Source of the DNA: Viridothelium virens
Lineage: Eukaryota > Ascomycota > Dothideomycetes > Trypetheliales > Trypetheliaceae
Reading direction: 5' to 3'
Length of the DNA stretch: 64,000 nt
Assembly (NCBI GenBank): GCA_010094025.1
Contig: ML991803.1
Location: 124,001-188,000, forward strand
The notes below the pieces were generated by a model. The model searched no databases. It saw only the letters and a list, made by a program, of their open reading frames with translations, and had not been told where the DNA came from. Position numbers and translations under genes: made by a program. This document shows, piece after piece, positions 23,013 to 35,229 of this stretch (positions are counted from its first letter, which is position 1; every line of letters begins with the position of its first letter).

Positions 23013-24373
23013 TTACAAGTAAACTTGTTTGGCGTCTTGATAATGACTTTCGCTTGGGCAGTAAGGACACTTGAATCTAGAGTTCTTGCTAATGCGCTCG
23101 AGGGATTCCTTGCATATGACGTGTCCGCAGGGCATCATCATAGGTGGGTTGGTCTCTGTAGACTGTTCCTTGGATACGGGACACACAAAGATGGAGTGAA
23201 ACTGATAACCCGGTGGGAGCGGCGTGTCTACCGGTAGTTCATCCTCTGTCGTCCATTCCGTTCGCTTGTCTTTCATGATGGCCCGGAGTTTGACCAAGGT
23301 TGGTAATGCGATTGCGCCTGCAGTAGCTGCGATGTAAAGCGGCGAATCTGCAGATAGACCCAAAAGCGAGCAAAACTCACGGGTAAATGAGTTGGCAACA
23401 TCTTCCCAGGCGCTGTCATTGTAAAAGTACTGGCGATAAGGCGAAGCAGTCAAATTAGCCGAGTATACCAGGGAACCCATGAGTTGATTTGTCTCCTTGG
23501 TGTAACGCTGCTGAAACGAGGGGAACTCTTGTTTTGCATATTCCCAAGCTCGCACTGCACCCATGCTCGGCGAATTGTGCAATCCGTATCCCAGATACAA
23601 TGCTACGAATTGCAGCCTGCATAGTTCGAATTCGAGATTGCTCCCCCGTTGGTCAAGGTTTTTTGAATTGCTTCGGGCCCATCGAATGGCTGGATCTAGG
23701 TTCCTCTGCTGCTTCAATTCATGCAGTATGTGATACATCTCTGCGAATTGTTGCTGCAGGCCTTCGGAATGAAGTTTTACGTTGGCGATGTCCCTCTCCC
23801 ACATACCCCTCATTCTAACATCTTGCATCAAGCCGTCGGCAGCATCAGGTTGTGGCTCGGCTTCCTGGAGAAACGTGGAAGCAACGGAGAATTGACCCTC
23901 GCGAAGGAGATGCATGGCGATCGCTCGGTTGATAAGGCGTGACTGAGAACTTAGGACATCGTTCCCGATGTCAGGGAGAGTTTTATCTTTGAATTTCTGA
24001 ACCGACACCATGTCAGCGTATTGCAGCAACGAGACAAGACTAAAGCGCCGCCAACCTTGTCTAGAGCTTTTGTGTATTTGTTTTGAATAGAGTTTATGGC
24101 TTTCAAATCGTCATGAATTTTGTCGAAAGACTGTTTAACAGGATTGTTGAGCTTTGCGAGTGCTATCGAGGCCTTTTGGGGTTCTGCGTCCATAGTAATG
24201 ATTAGTATCTCGGAAGCAGGTCGAAAGCCTGGAGCCAGGCGGATAGTCGACTTACCTGCTGCAATGGTGTCCCGTGCTGAAACAAGAAGATCAATGGTCC
24301 TCTGGCAGTCGTTGACGGCGTGACCGAGATGTACGTTATCGTATCTACGGTGCTCCTCTAGCAAGGCCTCCAT
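23013..24373 (-). CDS. RMD5: RMD5, RING subunit of the GID/CTLH ubiquitin ligase
   Basis: E3 subunit of the GID complex that marks gluconeogenic enzymes for degradation when glucose returns. Minus-strand exons are 24256-24373, 24056-24183 and 23013-23996, giving 409 residues (yeast Rmd5 is similar). The N-terminus is helical; a LisH segment (LINRAIAMHLLREGQF) leads into the CTLH region (IRWARSN...LEFELCRLQFVALY). The C-terminal RING at about 354-396 is degenerate, CPVSKE then MPCGHVICKESL then FKCPYC, as is known for Rmd5. Intron donors are GTAAGT and GTTGGC. The start at 24373 is the first ATG and gives the conserved MEALLEEHRRY opening. It diverges from the STB6-like gene over 435 bp. Confidence 0.94.
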
Positions 24374-24808
24374 CTTCGAAGAAGCCGGATCTATAAGTCC
24401 TAGGTAGACTAACTCCCACTCTTTAAGTCAAAGTCCTCTCCGGAAAGAGAGCAATTGGGTACGCGTCGGATGGCCAAGTAAGGCAAGCGTACCTTAGGTT
24501 CCATGAGGTAGGTAGTCATCTGAGAAGCGTGACTGGTGGGGATGGTGAATGATGAGAAAGTTTGTGGCGAGCTCCGCTGACGGAAGCTTGACCTGCATGA
24601 GCTCTTCGCCCTCCCCTCCCCTCTGCCTCCGAACCCGCCCTCGTTTGCCCCACCATCACCTCCTTCAGACGAGTCCGCGCCTGTGATTTCTGGCGGCCTT
24701 GCTTGTATTCGTCGAGTCTGCGTCCCTGCCTCTTTCGTTGCGGACACGGACTGACAATGGCATTACCGACCATAGACCTGTCTCACGACCAAGCTTCAAG
24801 CTTAATTC
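24374..24808. promoter_or_regulatory. Shared divergent promoter of RMD5 and STB6-like gene
   Basis: Only 435 bp separate the two start codons, so both promoters must lie here. No TATA box is obvious on either side. The frames open across it show no motif. Confidence 0.55.
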
Positions 24809-27535
24809 ATGGCCGCCACTCAATATAACAACCAATCCAGCAAATTCCAGCGTCGTGAGACGTCTGGCACGGAAAGTCGTGCTGATGCATCCTCAGTAAA
24901 AATGACCAAGGACTCGCCGCTTGTTTCTTCCCCATCAGAGAGGACTGCGGGCTCTCCACAGCAACAACCGGGCCATCAGCGCCTTGTCCTTACGGACCCT
25001 GTTGCGTTTAGGTATGTAACCCTATTCGCCTGCCTTAGTCAGTCTGCTAGGGCATTCTGACAACGATATGTTACCAGATACCTGGAAGAGGACCCTTCAA
25101 CAACCGTTCTCGAAAGACGACGGCGATTGCAGGGCTACGAGCTCTACGTTGTGGAGCAATGGGCTTGCTCTCGCACTCAGCCAACCTTCGTCATCACAAC
25201 CTACACGGGGGATCCCTCACATTCCATCATTGTCGGAATTCTCAGTGTGCCCTCAGACGAAAGCAGCTGGTCGCGGAGATTGAAAGTCTACTTCAAGGCC
25301 CTTAATCAATTTCACGCTCGTCGAAAGGAAACGCCGCTTGGCTTCTTGTCAGTAACAAATCTGAGTGGCTTCCCTTCCTCTCTGACGGTAGTGTCTGTCC
25401 CCGACGGAGATCTCAAGGCACATCGAGATGACTTTTTCGTCAATGAGAACCTGAAAAGACTTGGCTGTTCTGGGAGAGTAGGTCTTACTCTGGCGTCTCC
25501 CAGCGGCGCTACTCAAGCCAAATTTCACCAACTCTACCGAACGAGCGAGAAGATTCCACTCTACAGTGCTGTGATTGAGCTTGTCAAACTATGTCAGGTC
25601 GCTCTGGTGCTTTTTGGAAAATTGGAACAAGAGTATGCGGATGGTTTGCTTTGCGATATTACAGAAAAAGCCATCAGTGACTGGTGGGTCGAGATGGGTA
25701 CAGAATTCTACAATATTGAGCCAACCGACGGCATACTTGGACCGACTACAGTATCTGCGTTGCTCGGGATGCTTTCGGGCGCGAGGAACCGACTACATGC
25801 TTACGGCGCACCTGTTGCCAAAGACGTCTTCGACACGGAGAGCACTAAGCGAGGAGTTGCGTACTTTCAGAAAAGCCAACGCTTGACCAAGACCAGGAGA
25901 CTGGACAGAAAGACATTGGATCGCCTCCACAAGGCCACAGTCAAAGCCGCAAACAGCGAAGGATGGACAGTGCCGAGAGCTGTCAAGTCTACTATGGCTG
26001 AAATTAGTGGAAAAGGTGGAGAAATGATGATGGAATTTGTTGGTGGTCGGGATAAGGCAGGTATTGCAGATGTTGAAACGGTCGATATTGAGCGATTCGT
26101 TCAACTGATCCACGGTGAAAGATTAAAATGGCTGTGGTATGGGAAACCTATGAAGAGCCATGGTGACATGTTCAGCAGACTGCCTGGGGAAGAAGGCTTG
26201 ATCTTCGAGCCCGATGACCAAGGGGGCTATTCATGGAAAGGGAGTAGAAAGGACTCCTCTACTGTAGATCTTCGACCCTTGAAACGGAACATGAGTAACG
26301 TCCACGGCAAAAGTCCAAGGGAACCAATCCCCGAGGGAACGAATGAAAAAGAACAGGACCTCAAGAAAGCTGTACTTAAGAGAGCTGGCGGACGACTTAA
26401 AGGTGCAGTTGGTCTTCGTAGTCATCATGGGAAGCATTCGCACGACGACACCGGGGATGAATTCCATGGCATTGGTCACAATGAATCGCAGCTTTCAGTC
26501 GCACCTCCCAGCCTTCGCCGGACAAATTCCGATCCTGCAAGCCCTACAAGTACAAAGTCTATCGACGACTCGCTGGAAAGAACATTCTCTCATCTCACAG
26601 ACCAGGGAGCTGTAACTCACCTTGAGGACTCCAAATTCTCACCGGCGTTTGCAAAAGCAATCACTGACACTCCGGATGACTCACAAACCACGCTGTTACC
26701 GGAAAAAGGTACAAATGGGGAACTGGAAAAACGTGATGTGCTTGGTCCACCGTTCCAATACGAGCCGAGCATGAGAGAGCCTTCGATTGCGGGATCAAAC
26801 TATGGAGGGGTGGATCTGGATGATCTGCTACCTACCGACACTTTTCCCGGCCAAGACATAGGCACACTTCTACGACGCACTCGCAGCATAGACGGTATTG
26901 ATCTGCGCGCACCTCCACCCAAGCACGAGAATTGGTGGCCACGCCATCTTTCTTTCAGTATTGCGGAACCCAGTGTCTTAGTCTGGGAAGACATTGGCTG
27001 GCGCGAGGAAGAAGATAGTCCCCTTGATTCTTCGGATCCCAAGTCCGCATTGTGGCGCGAGATAAACCTCGCTGATGGAGACAAGCTCATGCGCGAGCAG
27101 ATGACAATCGTCGGCGGAAAGGTTGCGCAATGGGTTGACCAAAAGATTACCCGCCTGCAGAAGCTGGAAGCTCAAGCGGACCATGACGGGCAGGAACTGC
27201 AAACGCTGTATCTACCCCGCCTCGAGTCTTACCGCACTCTTACGGAGCAGTCGAAAGGTGTCGTCGAGGTGGAGCAGGGTCAGCTGCAAGAGGCCATTAA
27301 GGAAGTCGAAACACTAAGCGCCAAGCTCGAATACGAAATCAACAACCTGCGGAGCAAGGTTGAAGACGTAGAAGCTGGGGTCGCGGAATTTAGCGATCAA
27401 GTAACTAACGTCGAAGATCGCGTCAAGGAGCTCGAAGGAGATCGGAAAGCCCGGGAGGGCTGGGCCGGCTGGATGTGGAGGCTGTCGACTGGGATGCAAC
27501 TGCGGGATAGGGGAGCGTTTGAGCGTAATTCGTAG
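24809..27535 (+). CDS. STB6/STB2-family Sin3-binding-like protein
   Basis: Exons 24809-25011 and 25078-27535 give 886 residues. After a disordered Ser/Gln-rich N-tail, residues about 65-340 form a conserved domain with FRYLEEDPSTTVLERRRRLQ, GYELYVVEQWACSR and a long globular part ending VQLIHGERLKWLWYGKP. I recognise this as the N-terminal domain of fungal STB6-like proteins, named after yeast Stb2/Stb6, which bind the Sin3 histone-deacetylase complex. The middle is Ser/Thr-rich and the last ~130 residues are a coiled coil (KLEAQADHDGQELQTLYLPR onwards). The intron is GT-AG, with the Arg codon split over the junction. A nuclear role is inferred from the family name only; filamentous-fungal members are poorly studied. 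Confidence 0.72.
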
Positions 27536-28453
27536 ATACCCCTTTGACGTCAGCAATGAACACAATGTCAGCGTTCGATCCATCATTAAACTTGCGATTC
27601 ATAGACAAAGGTCCAGACGCACATCAAAGTTAAATTCTTGGGAAGGCTGAACCCTGAACCCAGATGAAACCATTGAGGCGATTCGCACGGAAGGTGCCGA
27701 GCCAACTCCTGCCCACCGCCACTGCACTACTCCACCACTTCAATCACCACCTCGTATGACCATATGGCGATTATGGCCGCTCAATCCATGCAAAGCCCAA
27801 ACCAAATGCGTTGGTGCCCGCCTAATTCATGCCTACTATCAAAGGAGTTCGCCAATCTTATGACGTGCTTGCCTCGTGGCCATAAGACATAGGGCGACGA
27901 CTGGCCTGGGCATACACACAACCACATGGAACGGCCTTGTATAGTCGCGGGTCTTGCCGTGCTCTAATGCAAATGCGGTCTGCATTATCAGCTTGGGCAG
28001 CTTGCGATATAGAGGGCTATCACCGAAAAGGAAACTTGACATCCTGGCTTGGTGGTCCATCCTCTAACAAAGATAGAATGAGTTAACATGGATAGCCAGG
28101 CTGCGCCAATTCATTGATGGGGGGACTCTCGTTTCGTACCAAGCCATGGAATGTTGGACGTTGCTATAAGCCGTGTGGGGCCTCTTAAAGCTGTCCAATG
28201 TTGCGGCCTGCCAGAGGTGAGAAGGTTGGTTTACACTGCCTTTCCCATCTCCGCATTGTTCGCAGAAGTTCTCCTCAATTTTTGTATCCAGCCGATCTTC
28301 CAATGCTTTTTCTGTGTCAATAACCCAAAATAAACGTGCGTTACTCTTTGGCATAACGGTGACTCTTGGTGGAGCCATCACCATCATCCGAGAGTCATAA
28401 TCGAGCTTCCAGACACAGAGCATTCTTCTCAATATCGATCCGAAGAGACTACG
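27536..28453. other. 0.9-kb intergenic region upstream of aquaporin
   Basis: No gene recognised on either strand; the minus-strand frames (27839-28060, 28064-28552) have no motif or splice continuation. It should contain the aquaporin promoter. Confidence 0.45.
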
Positions 28454-30071
28454 ATGTCTCAAGGGCAGCCCACGGCGCTGCCATCGTTCTATGGCGAAAA
28501 GTCCAAAGACGGTACGATCGTTCCACGGCCTTCTGAAGATGATAACGAGCACCTCCTCCGTCCGAGCGAACCTCAGCCTCCTGATGAAGCACGTGTTAGT
28601 CGAGACCGTCGAGAGGTCAGTACTATAGCACCTCTTGCCCTAGACAACGGCTATGATGACGCCCAACCGCGCCGATCCGAGAGTCGTCGCCCTGGCAATG
28701 AAGTCACACGCTGGATGCCAGCCCGAGAGCCCGGTTGGAGATATTGGGACGAGCGGCGAAATTATGGTGGCAACTATAGGTCTCCGTATTCTCGCGACGA
28801 ATTTGATGATGTAGAGTATGAACCCCGATACAGGCATTCAACTCGCCGTTCTGCACCACCCGTTTCACTTCAACGCTATTCATCCGCGAGAGGTCCTCCG
28901 CCAGGAAGATACAGCAGGCAACCACCTCCGAAAGCCGATTACTACTCTGAGGATGATTACGCTGATGATGATTATGTGGACGGCTATGGAGCCGGTGGAC
29001 CGGGTAGAGGAGGAAGAGGTGGAGGTGGTGGTGGAAGACCGCCACACATGCTGAGTCACAAGGACTCAAGCGAGATTATGAGAATACCTTGGACTATGTG
29101 GATGAATAGTAATGCCAAAAATCGTAAGTATTCGTGAAGCGGTTCTCTGGATGCACATGATTCTGACGCCTTCGCAGACTTTATCGCGATAATTGGCGAA
29201 TTTGTCGGCACGACGATGTTTCTCTTTCTTTCCTTCGCCGGCACGAGTGCTGCAAAAACCGCAGTTGGAACGTCTACGGCCTTCAATCCAATGGTAATGC
29301 TTTATGTTGCTGTGATATTTGGGCTCTCGCTTATGGTCAACGTGTTCATTTTTTTCCGCGTATCGGGTGGCTTGTTCAATCCCGCGGTAGGCAGTTCCCT
29401 TCACCTTCACCCCCGAAATGGAGCGAGAAGTCATGACATTGCTGATCCAGTGACTCGGCGGACAGGTCAGTCTCGGAATGGCAGCTGTAGGAGCTATTAC
29501 CCCCCTGCGAGCGTTCCTTCTCCTCATCGCTCAACTTAGTGGGGCGATGCTTGCGTCGGAGCTGGTCAAGGTTCTCTTCCCCACGCCATTCGATGTCAAG
29601 ACGACCCTCTCAGCTGGTACTTCGCTCGCCCAGGGTGTCTTTATCGAGGCTATTCTGACGGCGGAACTGGTATTCACCATCTTCATGCTTGCCAAAGAGA
29701 AGCACAAGGCGACGTATCTAGCTCCGGTCGGGATTGGTTTCGCATTGTTTGTTGCCGAGCTCGTGGGGGTCTATTACACGGGAGGTAGCCTTAATCCAGC
29801 CAGGAGTTTCGGGCCCTGCGTTGTGACGGGCAAGTTTGATACAGAGCATTGGATATACTGTGAGTATCGTTCAGATCGATAGCCCAAAAGCTTGACCAAA
29901 CTAAGTTTTCGATGTTTAGGGGTTGGACCTGCGACTGGAGCTCTGATATCGGTATTTTTCTACAAGTTCGTCAAGATCTTGGAATACGAAACGGCGAACC
30001 CAGGACAGGACGATGACCATGACGAGGCGGAAGTGAGGGGATCTCCAGCAAAAGCAAAGTCAACGGTCTAG
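28454..30071 (+). CDS. Aquaporin/aquaglyceroporin with long N-terminal tail
   Basis: MIP-family water or glycerol channel. Exons 28454-29123, 29178-29386, 29466-29859 and 29920-30071 give 474 residues. The first ~225 are hydrophilic, rich in Arg, Tyr, Pro and Gly, with a Gly/Arg stretch before the membrane domain. Six TM segments follow, with the first pore motif in GGLFNPAVSLG (restored only when the exon-3 acceptor is placed at 29465) and the second in GGSLNPARSFGPCV; IIGEFVGTTMFLF is the typical TM1. The C-tail is short and acidic. All introns are GT-AG. Specificity for glycerol cannot be told from the sequence. The long N-tail suggests cytosolic regulation, as in fungal Fps1/Yfl054 relatives (inference). 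Confidence 0.93.
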
Positions 30072-32322
30072 ATCAACGATGGTCATTGCGTGCTCGATTG
30101 TCATATCGGCGAACAGGCTTTGTTATTTCACTGCTGGGACCATGAGCGTATCGAGTTGTATATCCGTCTGGTTCTAGGGAGTTTGTTATTAATGTCTCAT
30201 GGTACGCGTTCAACTTAGGATTCCACGAGAGTCCTGTGTCAAGCTTGGAGAAGCTGGCTCACTGTATGACTTTCTTTCAAGTATACTTGATGAATTCTCT
30301 CCCACGAATTTGCTATTGATATGGCGACATCTCAAGCACCTCGATGACGCCACTGTTGGCCATGCTGCGCCAGGTTTACCTGAATTTGAAAAGGAAAGGA
30401 ACCTGTCTTCCTCCGTGAGGGGAATAATGTTTATTTCGATTACTTTTCGAATACTTTCTGATTATCTGTAGCGTACAGCATGGGTGAAGGATCAGCGATG
30501 AGGTCAGAACTAAGGGTTATCATTTGATGTACTGAGCCACGCGACACCGCTTCCATGAGCAATTCCATCTTATCCCATCTTGGCCTTTGATCCACTATTT
30601 GCTTCTGTTTATTTACTACCTCCGAGTTCCAAACCAAGATGGACAAGCCCCCACGTCAGCACTATGCTCTACGGCGTCCGGTCGGTTCGCAACGGCCGAA
30701 CAGTGCCTCAGGTAAGGATTACCGCATTTAGTCTGGCTGATCAGTCTAAGTCCCGCCTTGCATAAGAAATCTGTACCTACTTATCCTTCAGCGAATCTTG
30801 ATTTTCCGGTCGACCCATACATAGTATAACGGAAGGGACCGGTGCAGGGCATCCTGCAACAATTTTGACTGTCCTTCGGCAGGGTTTGGTCCACGCTATT
30901 TCACAATTCAACATGTTTCATCGCAAGCACGTATTCAAGAAACGTAACATCAGCGGATGAGGCGTCGTCGGTCGATTTAACAACTACCGAAACGAGGCTC
31001 TCAGCTAATCGAACAGATGGTTCGTGACATCTAAGACTGAAAATTTCTACTCCGGCCAAGAAGTTTAAACTAAGAATGTATCTTGATCCTTGTCCCCGTC
31101 AGCTCCTAAGCATTGCGTTCTATACTGATCTCTTGTATCCAAGTCTGATTAATGAGACGAAAGATTGCGCTTTAGCTTCATCGTCGATGATACTGCTGTC
31201 ATCTCCGCTGCCCAATGTGTTGTGGGTTCTTCGCACCGCCGCAGGTTCCTTCGTCAGACCTATTACTCTAGGCTCTGCATGTCGTCGTGGTTTCTTCGTG
31301 CGCTATCGGTTCTTTCACCGGAGATGATGCTGTGAATGATTCACCATATTGTGGTGGCTTCTTTGTGCCGTAAGCAAGTCTTCACGCAAGAGCAGGAAAA
31401 CAAACTTGGCGGCATTAGATATGTGTCGGGCTTCCCGAAGGCTCCCCGGAACACCCGCCCAGGCTAGTCTGGTTTCGGAACACATCCTCCACACCCAAAG
31501 CCCGTGGCTTCCGTTAGGTACCTCAGAATCCAATTCTCTCCACCATGATTCCTTTTCTACCTCCTACACTGTGGCGCAGACCGCGTGGCTTCCCGCTAGC
31601 GGGCTGTGGGGTGTAAGTATATGTCCTATTACGCCAGGTATTCAACGACCTATCAATGCATTTCATATAAGGTAAATCTACCGCTACGATAAGCTTTTTA
31701 TCGACCAGACGCTATGTATCGATCTTATCTCTACCAGGAGTTTTATAGACGTGGATGCCGCGCTCGGATTGTATTCCCTACGAGATGGAATTACAGGAGC
31801 CCTCAATACGGCAGCTGCTAAGTGGGGTGCTTGTGATGCAGCTCGCCATCGTGATCGACGAACAACAAGATCAACTGCATCCTGGGGTAGCGTTGTGAGA
31901 CGGGCATACGGAATCTAATTCTGTTACCGGTATCTACTCACGACGCAATATCAGATTGTACCTTAATGAACGGCTGGACGAGTCACGAACCGTACCGTTG
32001 ACCCACAATAATCAAGGTCTCTTCATCCCCCTGCGCCGCTGAACGTTAATCAGCGCAAATCCATGAATTTCCTTTTTTTCTTTGGGCGTAAAATTACTTC
32101 ATAGTCATGCGTTACGCGTTTCAAGGGCAGGACCACACAGGAAGACGAGTATCGAGTGCATCGAGCTGCGCGCCTTACTGGGAAAGAGTGTATATAAATC
32201 GAATTCTGCACAGCTATATCCTTACACTATACTTGCCTTCTCTCGATACCCTTCCATCTTGATCTTCTCTAGCAGCATTTCGTGCTCCCTTTTTGTATCG
32301 TATAACCCAGGACAACGTGACG
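30072..32322. other. 2.2-kb gene-free interval
   Basis: No coding sequence, repeat or RNA gene recognised on either strand. Frames of 60-148 codons lack motifs and do not chain by splice sites. The right end contains the promoter of the O-methyltransferase. Confidence 0.45.
32191..32197 (+). promoter_or_regulatory. TATA box of the O-methyltransferase gene
   Basis: TATATAAATC occurs about 130 bp before the ATG at 32323, followed by a pyrimidine-rich leader (CCTTCTCTCG, CTTGATCTTCTCTAG). Consistent with a core promoter element. Confidence 0.45.
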
Positions 32323-33546
32323 ATGGCATCATTGGATCCAATGGAGCATGCCAAGGGCCTGATCGAAAAGGTAACCTGCAATTACACCCTTCAATCTTTG
32401 CTTTTCTATGGCCTGTCTTACAATTTTTCAAAGGTGATGGAAACAGCTACGATACGATCCATTCTCAAGTTCAATGTGCTTCAGGCGCTTCCCGTCAATG
32501 GCACCACGTCAATTCAGGACTTGTCTAAGAGCACCAATGTGCAAGCTTCTTTGCTTGGTAAACTCCAACAGGATTTCTAAAAGCAATGGCACTAACGCCT
32601 CTCAAGAAAGACTCCTTCGTTTGGCCGCTGGAGAAGGCTTTTTACTGCAAACAAATCAAAATGAGTTTGGCCATACAGCTATCTCGAAGGCCTATCTTAC
32701 TCCCATAGGGGATTTCTTTAGCATGAGGTAAGGAGCATCATGCAGGTTAGGCATCGCTAATATCCATCGAGTTATGATGAATCTATGAGCCCAATGTTCA
32801 AATTCCCCGAGTACATTGATGCTAGAAGCGTTCGAGAAGAACCGTCTTCTCCAACCCACAATCCCTACTCGTGGGCCTGGGGCCAAGAGGGGAAAACGTC
32901 ATTTGAAGTTGTGGCTGCACAACCTGAACGCCTGCAGGCATTCCAAAGAGGTCTCGGTGCGTTGGCAAGAGGAGACCCGATCACCGGGTTTTACGACTTC
33001 GACAAGCTGGATACCCCCGAAGACCGAGCGATTCTCATTGATGTCGGGGGTGGTCATGGCCAATTCATTGGCTCGATCGTCGCAGCCCACACAAAACTCG
33101 ATCCCTCAAAGATGATATTACAAGACCGTCCGGAGACTATCGAAATTGCGCGAAAGCGGGAGTTTCTACCGGCGCAAGTCAAGACCGTGGCGCACGACTT
33201 CTTCACAGAGCAACCAGTTAAAGCAGCAAGGGCATACTGCTTGCGCAAGGTTACGCATGATTGGTCGGACGAAGACGTGGTCAAGATACTCAAAAACCTC
33301 GCCGGCGCGATGGCAAAAGACTCGAAGTTACTGCTCGTGGATGTTCTTGTCCCAACTCGGGTAGACACACACGAGGGAAGGACAGCAGCATGGATGGACA
33401 TCGCTCTTATGCCCGTGGGCGGAAAAGAAAGGACGAAGGAGATGTTTGAAGACGTATTGGACAAGGCTGGACTGCAGTTGGACAAGATCTACCCCGCACC
33501 GCATTCTGAGCAGGCAATCGTAGAAGCGAGTTTGAAAGGTCGCTGA
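32323..33546 (+). CDS. SAM-dependent O-methyltransferase (COMT-like)
   Basis: Transfers methyl from SAM to a hydroxyl of a small molecule; this family (PF00891 type) is typical of fungal secondary metabolism. Exons 32323-32557, 32607-32727 and 32772-33546 give 376 residues. A helical dimerisation region (residues 1-115) precedes the Rossmann domain with DVGGGHGQF (209-217), the SAM-binding LQDRPETIEIA, and the catalytic His281 in KVTHDWSDEDVV, which matches the family HDWxD motif. Introns are short GT-AG with phases 1 and 2 that join cleanly (LLERLLRL, FFSMSYDES). No polyketide or peptide synthase is adjacent; the borosin-like gene lies 7 kb downstream. Substrate unknown. Confidence 0.9.
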
Positions 33547-33773
33547 TATATGTACTCACGAAGAAAGCCAGTAGATGACCTTTGGGACGAAGGCTTTTCT
33601 ACACCCCGGCTTCCTTTCGATATCCTCGTTGCGAAATAGGAAACGTGTAGACGCTGCTTCAACACAGCAGGCCTCACGACCTGCGAATCCTGTTCAACAC
33701 ACAGAGTTCTGTATGTATATGTATGTATATGTACCTCAATCCGAAAGAAAATTTTAAATCTGTTTCGTACTTC

Positions 33774-35229
33774 TCAATTAAAAGTAAGTCTAATAGCTTC
33801 GGTGTCTGCTGGATAATTCGTGTAGGAGATGGTCAGCGTCTTCCCCGTCGGATCGAGATAAGGATGCGAGACACCAGCATAAACCATCCCGCCAAATTCT
33901 TTAACAGTCGCAGTATACACAGTGACATCATTGGACCAAGGACCTTCTGGAGATGGGGCGGTACGAATCAAAATGTCGGTTCCACCAGGTGCTAGAGCAC
34001 GTCAGCTTCGATCCACTTGTATCCAGTGCGGCTGGGGAGGGAACGTTGAAACTCGGGAGGTGGGGGTTTGTCGAGCATGACGTAAGCACTCTACGTGGCT
34101 TTCGTGTGGAACGCGGGCAAGAAAAAAAAAGGAAATGAACGCGACCTAGGTAATCTTACCAGTGTGGACAAAAAAGTAACAATTGTAGTGGGGAGACCAC
34201 ATAATTGTGCCCTGCCCAGAATTCCACATGACTGCAGTGGTCGAATCGAAGTGAGTGGGCAACTCGCTAGACCAACCAGCTGCTCGTCCTTGCCAATACT
34301 CATACTGGCTGAGATTGAACGCGTCTTTGGCTTTCACCCGTGCCTGATATACGTAATCACTCATTGCATAGCCTACAGCGCTATTTGGAGCCCCACCGAG
34401 AGCGTAAATGTAATCGCTCTTTTCGTCTCGATAAGCGGCTACATCGCCGTATCGCGGAGTGGTGGAGGCATTCCACCAGTATCCACTATCGCCGAAACGT
34501 TGTATGACCGTGGGGACACCGTTCACGACCTTGACCTTTGCAACGCCGGCACCCTTGATGCCAGCAACGTTTTCATTCTATGAGGCGTCATTCGTCAGTA
34601 TCCGTATGAAGTCGCTGCAGGCCTTTCTTCAGTGCTGCTGCACACAAAGGGGGAAATCAGATCATTGAAATGAGGCCAGGTCACGAGAAATCTTGCCCCG
34701 TCCGATGCAAGTGGACAGTATGACTTACCACAGCGTAAAAGATAAGACCTTCGTCTGCGGTTGCATTGGTTTCGCACAAGCTTGTCCCACCGAACCCAGT
34801 ACTCTCGTCCTCGCCCCAAGAGCTATTGTAAGGGACAAATTGCAGAGGATAGGCAACTGGTGTGTCTGAATTTAGGTGAAGATCGTGCGTCTCGAGCACA
34901 TTATCAGTCATAGCAGAGATAGAGTCCCGGACCATGCCGTAGAAACCGCCAGCTGTGGCCAGCATAGATGTTGAATCTGTGACCCCTGGAGCACAATAGT
35001 TGGTATCGCCGAAGACAGCGTACCATTTCCCGGATATCTGGCCGGTGAAGCCCAGATCACGCTTGACACAGCTGTTGTTGCTTTTCTGAGGCCCCAAGTA
35101 CTCGGCACCGGACGCAAGGGACCCTGGGTTGCTGCCGGCGGGCTGTGTATTATCTACCGCACGATTGATGACCGGCATTGCGAAGGTAGAGACTCCCCCC
35201 ACCAGGGCAAGAGTGAATTTGGAGAACAT
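33774..35229 (-). CDS. Secreted DUF4185-like protein
   Basis: Minus-strand exons 34729-35229, 34160-34577 and 33774-33991 give about 378 residues. A signal peptide (MFSKFTLALVGGVSTFA) precedes a beta-propeller-like domain with LGFTGQISGKWYAVFGDTNY, which I recognise from DUF4185 proteins (uncharacterised, probably carbohydrate-related). Later blades show GYWWNASTTPRYGDVAAY, GTIMWSPHYNCYFFVHT and TAPSPEGPWSNDVTVYTAT, ending in TLTISYTNYP. The second intron (33992-34159, 168 bp) is longer than most here, but its acceptor has a CTGAC branch site and its removal restores the expected spacing; a small extra exon cannot be excluded. Tyr, Trp and N-glycosylation sites fit an extracellular protein. 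It lies tail-to-tail with the O-methyltransferase (227 bp apart). Confidence 0.72.
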
